From Desulfotomaculum sp. (lineage in GTDB: Bacteria; Bacillota; Desulfotomaculia; Desulfotomaculales; Nap2-2B), in contig DMZI01000068.1 of NCBI GenBank assembly GCA_003485325.1, forward strand, positions 1-34,808: a stretch of 34,808 nucleotides of DNA. The letters run 5' to 3'. Both the position numbers and the translations under genes were made by a program. Below the pieces are notes generated by a model that saw nothing but the letters and a program-made list of their open reading frames with translations, made no database searches and was not told where the DNA came from. Below are positions 24,507 through 33,318 of the stretch, piece by piece (within the stretch, counting starts at the first letter, position 1; every line of letters begins with the position of its first letter).

Positions 24507-25799
24507 GTGATCGAACGCTATACCCTGCCCGAGATGAAGGCTGTCTGGTCGTCTGAAAACAAATTTAAAGTTTGGCTGGATGTTGAAATTACCGCCTGTG
24601 AGGCAATGGTCCAATTAGGGTTGGTCCCACCGGAAGCGCTGCTTGAGATTAAGGAAAAAGCTAACTTCGACATCGAAAGAATCGACGAAATAGAAGCAGT
24701 AGTCAACCATGATGTAATCGCTTTTCTTACCTGTGTCGGAGAGTATGTCGGAGAGGCGTCAAAGTACCTTCACCTCGGGCTGACCTCGTATGATATTGTC
24801 GATACCGCCCTATCGGTGTTGATGAAAAAAGCAGGGGAAATAATTCTCGCCCGTTTAGAAGAATTGCAGGAAGCTTTGAAAGAACAGGCCTTAAAACACA
24901 GGTATTCGCTGATGATGGGCCGGACCCACAGCGTGCATGCCGAGCCGATAACTTTCGGCTTGAAGATGCTGATCTGGCTGGCCGAAACTGAGCGAAATAT
25001 TGAGCGGGTTAAAAAAGCAATTGAGACGATCAGCGTTGGCAGGCTTGCTGGAGCGGTTGGCACTTACGCTACTATCGATCCCTTTGTAGAAACTTATGTT
25101 TGCGGCCGTTTAGGGCTTGTGCCGGCGCGTGTTTCTACCCAGGTGCTGCAAAGGGATCGTCATGCCGAATACCTGACCACACTTGCTATCGCCGGTACTT
25201 CGTTGGACAAGTTTGCCATGGAAATAAGGCATTTACAGCGCACAGAGGTTCGCGAGGCGGAGGAATTTTTCGCTGAAGGGCAAAAGGGTTCGTCAGCCAT
25301 GCCTCATAAGAGAAACCCGATTATAGCTGAGAGGATCAGCGGGCTTTCCCGGCTGCTGCGCGGAAACGCCGTTGCCGGCATGGAAAATGTAGCCCTATGG
25401 CACGAACGGGATATCTCCCATTCTTCAGTAGAGCGTGTTATTATTCCCGACAGCACTATTGCGCTTGACTATATGCTTTTCAAATGTACGGAGATGATCA
25501 AAAAACTTTTTGTTTACCCCGAAAAAATGTTCGCAAATATGCAACTCAGCCGCGGGCTTGTTTTTTCTCAAAGGGTTCTTATCGCTCTGGTTGAAAAGGG
25601 AGTCAGCCGCGAGCAGGCGTATTCTCTTGTTCAACGCAATGCTATGGAATCATGGCGTGAAGGCAGGGATTTTAAAACTCTCCTGAAGGCTGACCCGGAA
25701 GTTGCCGGCTTTTTAAATTCTGAGGAAATCGAAACCATTTTTGATTACAGAGCTTATCTAAAAAATATCGATCACATATACGGCAGATTTGGTTTCTAA
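24507..25799 (+). CDS. purB: Adenylosuccinate lyase
   Basis: PurB removes fumarate from SAICAR and from adenylosuccinate, serving both IMP and AMP synthesis. The fumarase/aspartase superfamily signature GSSAMPHKRNPI is near residue 257. Other active-site blocks are LTSYDIVDTA and GRTHSVHAEPITFG. I choose GTG at 24507, so the protein begins MIERYTLPEM like its relatives and has 430 residues; B. subtilis PurB has 431. An in-frame GTG lies 21 bases upstream. AAGGAG stands only three bases before the chosen GTG, which is short, so the start is less certain than the gene. Confidence 0.93.
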   Translation: MIERYTLPEMKAVWSSENKFKVWLDVEITACEAMVQLGLVPPEALLEIKEKANFDIERIDEIEAVVNHDVIAFLTCVGEYVGEASKYLHLGLTSYDIVDTALSVLMKKAGEIILARLEELQEALKEQALKHRYSLMMGRTHSVHAEPITFGLKMLIWLAETERNIERVKKAIETISVGRLAGAVGTYATIDPFVETYVCGRLGLVPARVSTQVLQRDRHAEYLTTLAIAGTSLDKFAMEIRHLQRTEVREAEEFFAEGQKGSSAMPHKRNPIIAERISGLSRLLRGNAVAGMENVALWHERDISHSSVERVIIPDSTIALDYMLFKCTEMIKKLFVYPEKMFANMQLSRGLVFSQRVLIALVEKGVSREQAYSLVQRNAMESWREGRDFKTLLKADPEVAGFLNSEEIETIFDYRAYLKNIDHIYGRFGF

Positions 25800-25818
25800 G
25801 GGAGGGTGCTTTAACATC

Positions 25819-27273
25819 ATGAGGCAGTTGTTGATTCCAGATTCCGATAAGCTTCACGAAGAGTGCGGCATTATCGGCGTCTATGCTCCGGGCCTGGATG
25901 TAAGCAGACTTACCTTCTACGGGCTGTATGCCTTACAGCACAGGGGGCAGGAAAGCGCAGGAATTGCAGTGGCGGATGGAGAAGAGATAACCCTGCACAA
26001 AGGGATGGGACTTGTACCCGAGGTTCTTGACGAAAATGAACTGGACAATTTGCGGGGCAATCTGGCTATTGGGCATGTGCGTTACTCCACAACAGGCGCA
26101 AGCCAGCCAATAAACGCCCAACCGCTTGTTTTTCGTTATGCGGGAGGCATGATTGGCTTAGGGCATAACGGAAACCTTACCAATGCGGCTGTGCTGCGCG
26201 ACCGGCTTGCTTCTTCAGGAACCATTTTTCAGTCTACTACGGATACTGAAATTATTGTCAACATGATTGCCCGTTATTACCAGACCAGCCTTGTCAATGC
26301 CATTATTAAATGTATGGTTTCGCTGGAGGGCGCTTACTCGCTGGTTATTCTGACCGGGGATCAGCTTTTCGCTGTCCGCGATCCTTTCGGATTCCGGCCG
26401 CTCTGCCTGGGAGTGCTTAACGATCACGGGTTTGTTGTGGCTTCGGAATCCTGTGCTTTGGATACCATAGGAGCAAAGCTGATCAGGGATGTTTTGCCCG
26501 GTGAGATTGTGATTATTGATCACAAGGGTCTTACTTCCATCCGGGGGCAGAACCTTGGACGATGCGCTCATTGCATTTTTGAGTATATATATTTTGCGCG
26601 TCCTGACAGCTGCTTAGATGGTTTTCACGTTAATCAGGTCCGTCGTGAGATGGGCCACCAACTTGCGCGTGAGTACCCGGTAAAAGCCGATCTGGTAGTT
26701 CCGGTGCCGGATTCGGGAAACGCCGCAGCACGCGGCTATGCCGAGGGCCTTGGCATTCCTTTTGAAGAGGGTTTGATGAAGAATCGTTATATCGGCAGGA
26801 CCTTTATTCAGCCCAGGCAGGATGTCCGTGATTTGGGTGTCCGGCTGAAAATAAATCCTGTCAAAAGGATATTGTCAGGAAAGAGAAGTATTGTTATGGT
26901 GGACGACTCGCTTGTGCGCGGAACTACAAGCGGCAGGATGGTCAAACTTTTACGGGATTGCGGAGTCGAGGAAGTGCACTTGTGCTTGAGCTCACCGCCG
27001 GTAACTCATTCATGTTACTATGGCATCGATATTTCTGATGATAATGAGTTAATCGCCGCCCACAAACCTGTGGAAGAAATCAGGCAGATGATCGGGGCGG
27101 ACGGACTGCACTATCTTAGCATAGAAGGCCTTTTAAAAATATTTGGCGAAAGCAGCAGCGACTTTTGTACAGCCTGTTATTCAGGAGATTACCCTGTCGG
27201 GGATTTTAATTCCGCCCGTCCCGGTAAAAACGATTTGGAAAAGAATCGTAAGAAAGGAAACAGGGACCAATAG
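25819..27273 (+). CDS. purF: Amidophosphoribosyltransferase
   Basis: PurF makes phosphoribosylamine from PRPP and glutamine, the committed step of purine synthesis. The N-terminal nucleophile is Cys16 in EECGIIGVY, exposed after removal of a 15-residue propeptide as in the Bacillus type. RGQESAGIAV and GHNGNLTN mark the glutaminase domain. The PRPP site is VMVDDSLVRGTTS near residue 355. Cysteines in CAHCIFEY and in FCTACYSGDYP fit the 4Fe-4S cluster of the Bacillus-type enzyme. The ATG lies 12-13 bases after GGAGGG, a long spacing. It follows purB by 19 bases. Confidence 0.95.
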   Translation: MRQLLIPDSDKLHEECGIIGVYAPGLDVSRLTFYGLYALQHRGQESAGIAVADGEEITLHKGMGLVPEVLDENELDNLRGNLAIGHVRYSTTGASQPINAQPLVFRYAGGMIGLGHNGNLTNAAVLRDRLASSGTIFQSTTDTEIIVNMIARYYQTSLVNAIIKCMVSLEGAYSLVILTGDQLFAVRDPFGFRPLCLGVLNDHGFVVASESCALDTIGAKLIRDVLPGEIVIIDHKGLTSIRGQNLGRCAHCIFEYIYFARPDSCLDGFHVNQVRREMGHQLAREYPVKADLVVPVPDSGNAAARGYAEGLGIPFEEGLMKNRYIGRTFIQPRQDVRDLGVRLKINPVKRILSGKRSIVMVDDSLVRGTTSGRMVKLLRDCGVEEVHLCLSSPPVTHSCYYGIDISDDNELIAAHKPVEEIRQMIGADGLHYLSIEGLLKIFGESSSDFCTACYSGDYPVGDFNSARPGKNDLEKNRKKGNRDQ

Positions 27274-27283
27274 AGGTGATTAT

Positions 27284-28336
27284 ATGAAAGAAAAAGCCGG
27301 GTTGACCTATTCAGACGCCGGTGTTGACATCGAATCCGGCAATAAAGCAGTTGAATTGATGCGGCAGATTGTCCGGACCACGTGGAGACCGGAAGTGATT
27401 GGAGATCTGGGTGGTTTCAGCGGTCTTTTTTCAATCGATAAAGACAAGTACAAACAACCTGTTCTTGTGTCCGGAACCGATGGCGTGGGGACGAAGTTAA
27501 AAGTAGCCATGCTGATGCAAAAGCATGATACTATAGGCATCGATCTTGTCGCCATGTGCGTTAATGATATTGCTACTTCCGGCGCAGAGCCCCTTTTTTT
27601 CCTTGATTACCTGGCGACGGGCAGGCTGGTACCGGAGAAAGCGGCTGCAATCGTTGCGGGAATAGCCGATGGCTGCCGGCAGGCGGGCTGTGCCCTTATT
27701 GGCGGTGAAACAGCCGAAATGCCGGATTTTTACGGCCAGGACGAATATGACCTGGCCGGTTTTGCAGTGGGGGTTGTAGAAAAGGAACGGATTATTGACG
27801 GTTCCAGGATACAACCGGGTGATTGCCTGATCGGACTTTCTTCGTCGGGACTGCACAGCAATGGCTATTCTCTTGCCCGGCGCGTCCTGCTTGAAGCAGC
27901 CGGTTACAGGATAGATGATTTTATTCCCGAATTCGGGCGTTCTTTGGGCGAGGAAATGCTGGAGCCAACCCGGATCTATGTAAATCTGTTGAAAAAATTG
28001 AATAACAATTTTGATCTTCTTGGGATTGCCCATATTACAGGGGGGGGCCTGACAGAAAATATCCCTCGGCTGCTGCCTCCGGGAACGGCTGTTGTTATAG
28101 ACCCCACAGTGTGGCCTGTGTCTCCCGTATTTTCATTGATTCGGCAGATTGGGCAGGTTGAAGGCAAAGAAATGTTCAGAACCTTTAATATGGGCCTGGG
28201 TCTGGTTTTATTCCTTCCCTCAAAACAAGCCGGGGCATGCCTGGATTTTCTGAAAAAAACAGATGAAACGGCTTATTTGGTTGGTCAGGTTGTTAAAGGG
28301 GAAAAAGGCATAGAATTTACAAGTTTAAATTCTTAA
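27284..28336 (+). CDS. purM: Phosphoribosylformylglycinamidine cyclo-ligase
   Basis: PurM closes the imidazole ring, converting FGAM to AIR with ATP. The start ATG at 27284 follows GAGGTG by six bases and gives 350 residues, near the family norm. Signatures are LTYSDAGVDIESGNKAVELM at the N-terminus, SGTDGVGTKLKVAM, GGETAEMPDFY and LIGLSSSGLHSNGYSL. A longer reading frame extends upstream into purF but has no ribosome site and does not match the family. It lies ten bases after the purF stop. Confidence 0.95.
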   Translation: MKEKAGLTYSDAGVDIESGNKAVELMRQIVRTTWRPEVIGDLGGFSGLFSIDKDKYKQPVLVSGTDGVGTKLKVAMLMQKHDTIGIDLVAMCVNDIATSGAEPLFFLDYLATGRLVPEKAAAIVAGIADGCRQAGCALIGGETAEMPDFYGQDEYDLAGFAVGVVEKERIIDGSRIQPGDCLIGLSSSGLHSNGYSLARRVLLEAAGYRIDDFIPEFGRSLGEEMLEPTRIYVNLLKKLNNNFDLLGIAHITGGGLTENIPRLLPPGTAVVIDPTVWPVSPVFSLIRQIGQVEGKEMFRTFNMGLGLVLFLPSKQAGACLDFLKKTDETAYLVGQVVKGEKGIEFTSLNS

Positions 28337-28364
28337 TTGATCTATTTACGGGAAGTGATTGAAA

Positions 28365-28970
28365 ATGGTTTTAAAGATTGGTGTTTTGGTTTCGGGCCGG
28401 GGGTCTAACCTGCAGGCAATCATGGATGCCTGCGATGAGGGAAAAATTCCGGCGCAGGTAGTTGTTGTGATTAGCGATGTCGGCGATGCGCCGGCTTTAG
28501 AACGGGCACGCTTAAAAGGGATAGACGCCGTACATGTAGATTATCATGGTTTTAACGGCAAAACGGAATACGAACAGGTTGTCGCAGGCATCTTAAAAGA
28601 TCATCATGTTGAACTCGTTTGCCTGGCCGGTTACATGCGCATTGTGGGCAGGAGTCTTTTAGACGCTTTTCAAAACAGGATAATAAACATTCACCCGGCA
28701 TTGCTTCCATCATTTCCCGGTCTGGACGCGCAAAGGCAGGCTGTTGAGCACGGTGTGCGTTTTAGCGGCTGCACAGTCCATTTTATAGATGAAGGGGTTG
28801 ATAGTGGCCCGATAATTTTACAGGCGGTAGTGCCTGTTCATCAGAGTGATACGCCGGAGATATTGGCACAGCGCATACTGGCTGAAGAACACCGTATTTA
28901 TCCTGAGGCGATCGGCCTTTTTGCCAGGGGAAAGCTTAAAATAGAAGGCAGAAAAGTTATGCTTGGCTGA
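28365..28970 (+). CDS. purN: Phosphoribosylglycinamide formyltransferase
   Basis: PurN transfers a formyl group from 10-formyl-tetrahydrofolate to GAR. The 201-residue protein has the phosphate-binding loop SGRGSNLQAI near residue 12, the catalytic Asn-His pair in NIHPALLPSFPG near 107 and the catalytic Asp in EGVDSGPIILQ near 145. I prefer ATG at 28365, with GGAAGTG about nine bases upstream, over a TTG two codons earlier. It follows purM by 28 bases. Confidence 0.94.
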   Translation: MVLKIGVLVSGRGSNLQAIMDACDEGKIPAQVVVVISDVGDAPALERARLKGIDAVHVDYHGFNGKTEYEQVVAGILKDHHVELVCLAGYMRIVGRSLLDAFQNRIINIHPALLPSFPGLDAQRQAVEHGVRFSGCTVHFIDEGVDSGPIILQAVVPVHQSDTPEILAQRILAEEHRIYPEAIGLFARGKLKIEGRKVMLG

Positions 28971-29008
28971 ATCTGAAAATAGTGGTTTAGTAAAGTATTA
29001 TAAATGAC

Positions 29009-29071
29009 AGGAGGGTAAATCTGAAAGAAATGCTTTCATTAAGGTTTTTGCCTAGAAAGGAATGGTTATAA
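29009..29071 (+). other. Possible short leader peptide in front of purH
   Basis: AGGAGGG at 29009-29015 is the strongest ribosome site in the 103-base gap but has no ATG at normal spacing. A frame beginning at CTG 29021 (five-base spacing) or ATG 29030 runs to TAA at 29069-29071, ending two bases before the purH ATG. This layout would allow coupled translation of purH. It may also be a chance arrangement. Confidence 0.25.
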
Positions 29072-29073
29072 AA

Positions 29074-30612
29074 ATGATCAAGCGTGCTCTAATTAGCGTA
29101 TCCAACAAAGCCGGGCTTAAAGAACTTGCAGGGCCTTTGACTGAGATGGGAGTTGAAATAATCTCAACCGGCGGAACCTATAAGTTTTTAAAAGAGGCCG
29201 GCCTTCCGGTTACGTACATTACAGATGTTACAGGTTTCCCCGAAATTCTTGACGGACGCGTTAAAACATTGCATCCAAATATACATGCCGGAATACTGGC
29301 TTTAAGGTCATCCGAACATATCAGCCAGTTAAACAAACACGGAATCGGCACGATTGACCTGGTTGTGGTCAACTTGTACCCGTTCAGGGAAACTGTTGCC
29401 AAGCCGGGGGTTACCTTGGAAGAAGCCATCGAAAACATAGATATCGGCGGTCCGGCAATGATTAGGGGGGCTGCAAAAAATTATAACAATGTACTGGTGG
29501 TCGTGGATCCTAACCGATATTCCGATCTGCTTGATGCCCTGCAGAAGGACAGGATAGATGAAGAATTCAGGCTACTATTGGCGCTTGAAGCTTTCAGCCA
29601 CGTATCCGCTTACGATGCGGCGATAGCAGGTTACATGCGTGAGATTACCGGCAAGAGTTCTTTATTTCCTTCCACACTTATCCTGTCGGCGGAACTGGCG
29701 CAGTCCCTTCGATACGGAGAAAACCCGCACCAGAAGGCTGCTTTTTACCGTCAGCCCGGCGCAAAGGAACCTTCGGTCGGGAATGCGCAGCAGCTTTCAG
29801 GCAAAGAACTGTCTTTTAACAATATACTTGACTTAAACTCTGCCCTGGGACTGGTCAGTGAATTCTCCAGCCCCTCTGCGGTAATCGTCAAGCACAACAG
29901 CCCCTGTGGGGCTGCAAACTCAGAAAAGCTGGTTGACGCTTACCTGAGGGCCTTTGAGGGAGATCCCACATCGGCATTTGGCGGGATAGTGGCTTTTAAC
30001 CGGAATGTTGACGCTGAAACTGCCAGAGAGATGGTCAAGATCTTTTTAGAGGCGATTATAGCGCCTGATTTCAGACCGGAAGCTCTTCAGATTCTTTCCT
30101 CGAAACCAAACCTGCGCTGTCTTAAAACAGGTTCTTTGTCGGGGAAACCAGCCGACGACCTGGACCTGCGTAAGGTCAAAGGCGGGTTTTTACTGCAGGA
30201 AATAGACTTGGAAACAGTAAATACTGACCAAATGAAGGTAGTCACCAAAAAGCAACCGACAAGCGAACAATTGGCGGAACTGTTTTTTGCCATGACAGTC
30301 GTTAAACACGTTAAGTCTAACGCTATTGTTGTAACCAGGAACCGCCAGTTGATTGGCGTCGGCGCCGGTCAGATGAACCGTGTCGGTTCAGCACGGATTG
30401 CACTGGGCCAGGCCGGAGAGCGTTCCCGCGGCGCTGTGATGGGCTCGGACGCCTTTTTTCCCTTCCGTGATACGGTAGATGAGGCTGCAAAAGCAGGAAT
30501 AGTTGCCATTATTCAGCCCGGCGGATCCATGCGGGATGAAGAATCCATAACCGCCTGTGACGAGCACGGTATAGCCATGGTCTTTACAGGATTGAGGCAC
30601 TTTAAGCACTAG
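29074..30612 (+). CDS. purH: Bifunctional AICAR formyltransferase / IMP cyclohydrolase
   Basis: PurH catalyses the last two steps to IMP. The N-terminal MGS-like cyclohydrolase domain (about residues 1-150) has RALISVSNKAGLKELA, STGGTYKFLKEAG, GRVKTLHPNIHAGIL and NIDIGGPAMIRGAAKN. The transformylase domain contains LRYGENPHQKAAFY, VKHNSPCGAANS and GDPTSAFGGIVAFN. It ends in VFTGLRHFKH, the standard tail. I start at ATG 29074 (512 residues, the same as B. subtilis). An ATG four codons upstream directly abuts AAAGGA and is too close to it. Confidence 0.95.
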   Translation: MIKRALISVSNKAGLKELAGPLTEMGVEIISTGGTYKFLKEAGLPVTYITDVTGFPEILDGRVKTLHPNIHAGILALRSSEHISQLNKHGIGTIDLVVVNLYPFRETVAKPGVTLEEAIENIDIGGPAMIRGAAKNYNNVLVVVDPNRYSDLLDALQKDRIDEEFRLLLALEAFSHVSAYDAAIAGYMREITGKSSLFPSTLILSAELAQSLRYGENPHQKAAFYRQPGAKEPSVGNAQQLSGKELSFNNILDLNSALGLVSEFSSPSAVIVKHNSPCGAANSEKLVDAYLRAFEGDPTSAFGGIVAFNRNVDAETAREMVKIFLEAIIAPDFRPEALQILSSKPNLRCLKTGSLSGKPADDLDLRKVKGGFLLQEIDLETVNTDQMKVVTKKQPTSEQLAELFFAMTVVKHVKSNAIVVTRNRQLIGVGAGQMNRVGSARIALGQAGERSRGAVMGSDAFFPFRDTVDEAAKAGIVAIIQPGGSMRDEESITACDEHGIAMVFTGLRHFKH

Positions 30613-30634
30613 ATGTACACCAGGGGGTGAGCAG

Positions 30635-31912
30635 GTGAAGGTTTTGGTTATCGGTTCCGGCGGGCGCGAACATGCGCTGGTCTGGAAAATCCGGCAGAGT
30701 CCCCGGGTCAGCAAGGTCTTCTGCGCTCCCGGAAATGCCGGTATAGCCGGCCAGGCTGAATGCGTTGATATTAATGTTGATAATATTCCCCGTCTTTTGG
30801 ACTTTGCGCGCCGGGAAAAAATAGAGATGACGCTTGTGGGTCCAGAAGCTCCATTAACTAATGGCATTGTGGATTCCTTCAAAGAGGCCGGTTTGAGTGT
30901 TTTCGGCCCGACAGCCAGAGCTGCTGCAATTGAAGGAAGCAAAGTATGGGCAAAAACCCTCATGGACAAATACAATATTCCTACGGCCGGCTTTGCAATT
31001 TTCAGCGATCCCGTATCAGCCGGGGATTACATTAAAAAGAATGGCGCTCCCTGCGTCGTAAAGGCCGACGGTCTTGCAGCCGGCAAGGGTGTTATAGTAT
31101 GCGCAACGGCTGAACAGGCACTGGCGGCAGTTGAAGATATAATGGTCAAAAGCGTTTTTGGCTCTGCGGGGAAAAGAGTAGTTATCGAAGAGTGTCTGGA
31201 AGGCGAGGAAGTAAGCGTGATGGCCTTCACGGACGGTGAAACTGTTGTGCCTATGGTGTCTGCCCAGGATCACAAGCAGGTTTTTGAGGCTGATTGCGGG
31301 CCTAACACGGGGGGAATGGGCGCTTATGCACCTGCGCCGGTTTGTACGCCCGAAATCTCACAATCAGCCCTGGAAGATATTTTAAAACCCATGGTCAGCG
31401 CGCTTGCCCGGGAGGGCTATCCCTATCAGGGAGTACTTTATGCAGGATTGATGATCACCCGTCAGGGAATCAAAACACTGGAGTTCAATGTGCGTTTCGG
31501 CGACCCGGAAGCCCAGCCTTTATTGATGCTGCTGGAAACAGACCTGATCGATATTTGCGAATCCGTTGTGACAGGCACGCTTGCTCTGCAAAAAGTCAGC
31601 TGGAAGAAGGGTTCGTCAGTGTGCGTTGTTTTGGCTTCAGGGGGATATCCCGGCTATTATTCTACGGGGTATTCAATTGAGGGCCTTGAGGGGCTGCCGG
31701 ATGATCTTCAGGTGTTCCATGCCGGTACGAAAATTAAAGACGGTCAGCTTGTCACTTCCGGCGGCAGGGTTTTAGGGGTTACAACTTTTGCGCCTGACAT
31801 TCAGGAAGCAATTACGAAAGCATACGACGGTGTAAACCGGATTAAATTTAAGGATATGCACTACCGGAAAGATATCGGGCATAAAGCTTTGAATAGACAT
31901 CCATGCCGCTAA
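30635..31912 (+). CDS. purD: Phosphoribosylamine--glycine ligase
   Basis: PurD joins glycine to phosphoribosylamine with ATP, giving GAR. It is an ATP-grasp enzyme of 425 residues. Visible blocks are VIGSGGREHALVWKI at the N-terminus, VKADGLAAGKGV in the ATP site, GPNTGGMGAYAP and LEFNVRFGDPEAQPLL. The start is GTG with GGGGGTGA about five bases upstream. Family proteins usually end shortly after MHYRKDIGHKAL; here the reading frame runs on for a few residues into the dispersed repeat, and the TAA lies in the loop of its module A hairpin. Confidence 0.94.
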   Translation: MKVLVIGSGGREHALVWKIRQSPRVSKVFCAPGNAGIAGQAECVDINVDNIPRLLDFARREKIEMTLVGPEAPLTNGIVDSFKEAGLSVFGPTARAAAIEGSKVWAKTLMDKYNIPTAGFAIFSDPVSAGDYIKKNGAPCVVKADGLAAGKGVIVCATAEQALAAVEDIMVKSVFGSAGKRVVIEECLEGEEVSVMAFTDGETVVPMVSAQDHKQVFEADCGPNTGGMGAYAPAPVCTPEISQSALEDILKPMVSALAREGYPYQGVLYAGLMITRQGIKTLEFNVRFGDPEAQPLLMLLETDLIDICESVVTGTLALQKVSWKKGSSVCVVLASGGYPGYYSTGYSIEGLEGLPDDLQVFHAGTKIKDGQLVTSGGRVLGVTTFAPDIQEAITKAYDGVNRIKFKDMHYRKDIGHKALNRHPCR

Positions 31913-31980
31913 AGCGGCGCCATCTAAAAGGATGAAATGAGCATGTAGGCAGTTGACCCCTAAGGAAAGTTAATTTTCAG
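31895..31980. repeat. Dispersed intergenic repeat, modules A and C with a shortened B
   Basis: Module A is 31895-31921 and includes the hairpin CCGCT-AA-AGCGG at 31906-31917. Only the first 12 or so bases of module B (AAAAGGATGAAA) remain. Module C is 31939-31980 and resembles 34462-34506 through GAGCAYG, GCAGTTGA and AATTTTCAG. The element begins inside the end of purD and fills most of the purD-hisD gap. Confidence 0.75.
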
Positions 31981-32028
31981 TAAGATGGCAGTGTTTTAAG
32001 TAAAAAAGATTGGGAGAATTCATGCCGA

Positions 32029-33318
32029 ATGCCGATCAGGATTATACATTTCCAGGAATTTGAGAAGTCCCGTTTTTTCAGCAGGCAGTTTTCTTCTCCG
32101 GCTGGAGTCGGGGATCAGGTAAAAGACATTCTGGAAAACGTTAGGGAACAGGGCGATAAAGCTTTATGCGCCTATACAGAGGTGTTTGACGGAGTAAAAT
32201 TACAGCCGGGACAATTAAAGGTGACAGACAGTGAACTCAAAAAAGCATACAGGCAGGCCGATGCAGGCTTTTTGGAATCTCTGCGTTTAGCTATGGACCG
32301 GGTTGAATACTTTCACAAAAAGCAGCTGCCCAATTCCTGGTTTGACACCGGCAAACAGGGGATTTTTCTCGGTCAGCTGGTAAGGCCTTTAGCCCGTGTC
32401 GGTATCTATGTTCCAGGGGGCACAGCGGCTTATCCGTCCTCTGTGTTGATGAATGCTGTCCCCGCCCGGGTGGCCGGCGTTAAGGAAATAGTCATGGTCA
32501 CACCCCCTTCCGCAAACGGAGGGATCAATAAAAATACTATAGTGGCGGCTGTCGAGGCGGGAGTGACTGAGATTTATAAGATAGGGGGCGCGCAGGCTGT
32601 TGCGGCGCTGGCTTACGGAACGGAAAGCGTCAAACCTGTAGACAAGATCACCGGACCGGGCAATATCTATGTAACCCTGGCCAAACAGCAGGTCTACGGC
32701 AGGGTGGATATCGATATGCTGGCCGGGCCAAGTGAAGTAGTCGTCGTGGCTGACGATTCGGCTGATCCATGTTATATTGCCGCTGATCTGCTAGCCCAGG
32801 CAGAACACGATCCTTTATCGACAGCTCTTTTGTTTACACCCGGTGAAGCGCTGGCCAATCTTGTCCGGGAGGAGATTGCGCGTCAGCTTCCTTCTTTGGC
32901 CAGGAAAGATATTGCTTCACGTTCTCTTGAGGATCAGGGCGCCATAGTAATCACTGACAATCTGGATAAGGCCATGGAACTCGCCAACAGTTTTGCCCCG
33001 GAGCACCTCGAACTTGATGTAGAAAATCCTTTCCAATGGTTAACCCGCGTCCAAAATGCAGGAGCTGTTTTCCTTGGCCCCTATTCACCCGAGTCAGTTG
33101 GTGATTATCTTGCCGGTCCCAATCATATATTGCCCACCGGCGGCACGGCGCGTTTTTTCTCTCCATTAAGTGTCGATGCTTTTTTAAAAAAATCAAGTGT
33201 AATCAGTTTTTCCAGGGAGGCCCTGGAAGAAGTTGGGGAACATGTAAATAGACTGGCCCGGGTGGAAGGACTTGATGCACATGCAAAGACTATCGAAAAA
33301 AGGCTTGGGGGTTCTTGA
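32029..33318 (+). CDS. hisD: Histidinol dehydrogenase
   Basis: HisD oxidises histidinol to histidine in two NAD-dependent steps with a bound zinc. The 429-residue protein has VGIYVPGGTAAYPSSVLMNA, the PS signature region KITGPGNIYVTLAK and DMLAGPSEVVVVAD. The metal and active-site His residues are in LLAQAEHDP and FAPEHLELD, and GPYSPESVGDYLAGPNH lies near the end. The start ATG 32029 lies 12 bases after GGGAG. A better-spaced ATG at 32022 is out of frame. It directly adjoins hisC, and the two form the start of a his operon or a stand-alone pair. Confidence 0.95.
   Translation: MPIRIIHFQEFEKSRFFSRQFSSPAGVGDQVKDILENVREQGDKALCAYTEVFDGVKLQPGQLKVTDSELKKAYRQADAGFLESLRLAMDRVEYFHKKQLPNSWFDTGKQGIFLGQLVRPLARVGIYVPGGTAAYPSSVLMNAVPARVAGVKEIVMVTPPSANGGINKNTIVAAVEAGVTEIYKIGGAQAVAALAYGTESVKPVDKITGPGNIYVTLAKQQVYGRVDIDMLAGPSEVVVVADDSADPCYIAADLLAQAEHDPLSTALLFTPGEALANLVREEIARQLPSLARKDIASRSLEDQGAIVITDNLDKAMELANSFAPEHLELDVENPFQWLTRVQNAGAVFLGPYSPESVGDYLAGPNHILPTGGTARFFSPLSVDAFLKKSSVISFSREALEEVGEHVNRLARVEGLDAHAKTIEKRLGGS

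Noticed and set aside
27670..27690. A second copy of the 20-bp palindrome in purM (GCCGGCAGGCGGG)
   Set aside because: Only half of the palindrome is present and it encodes family-typical PurM residues.
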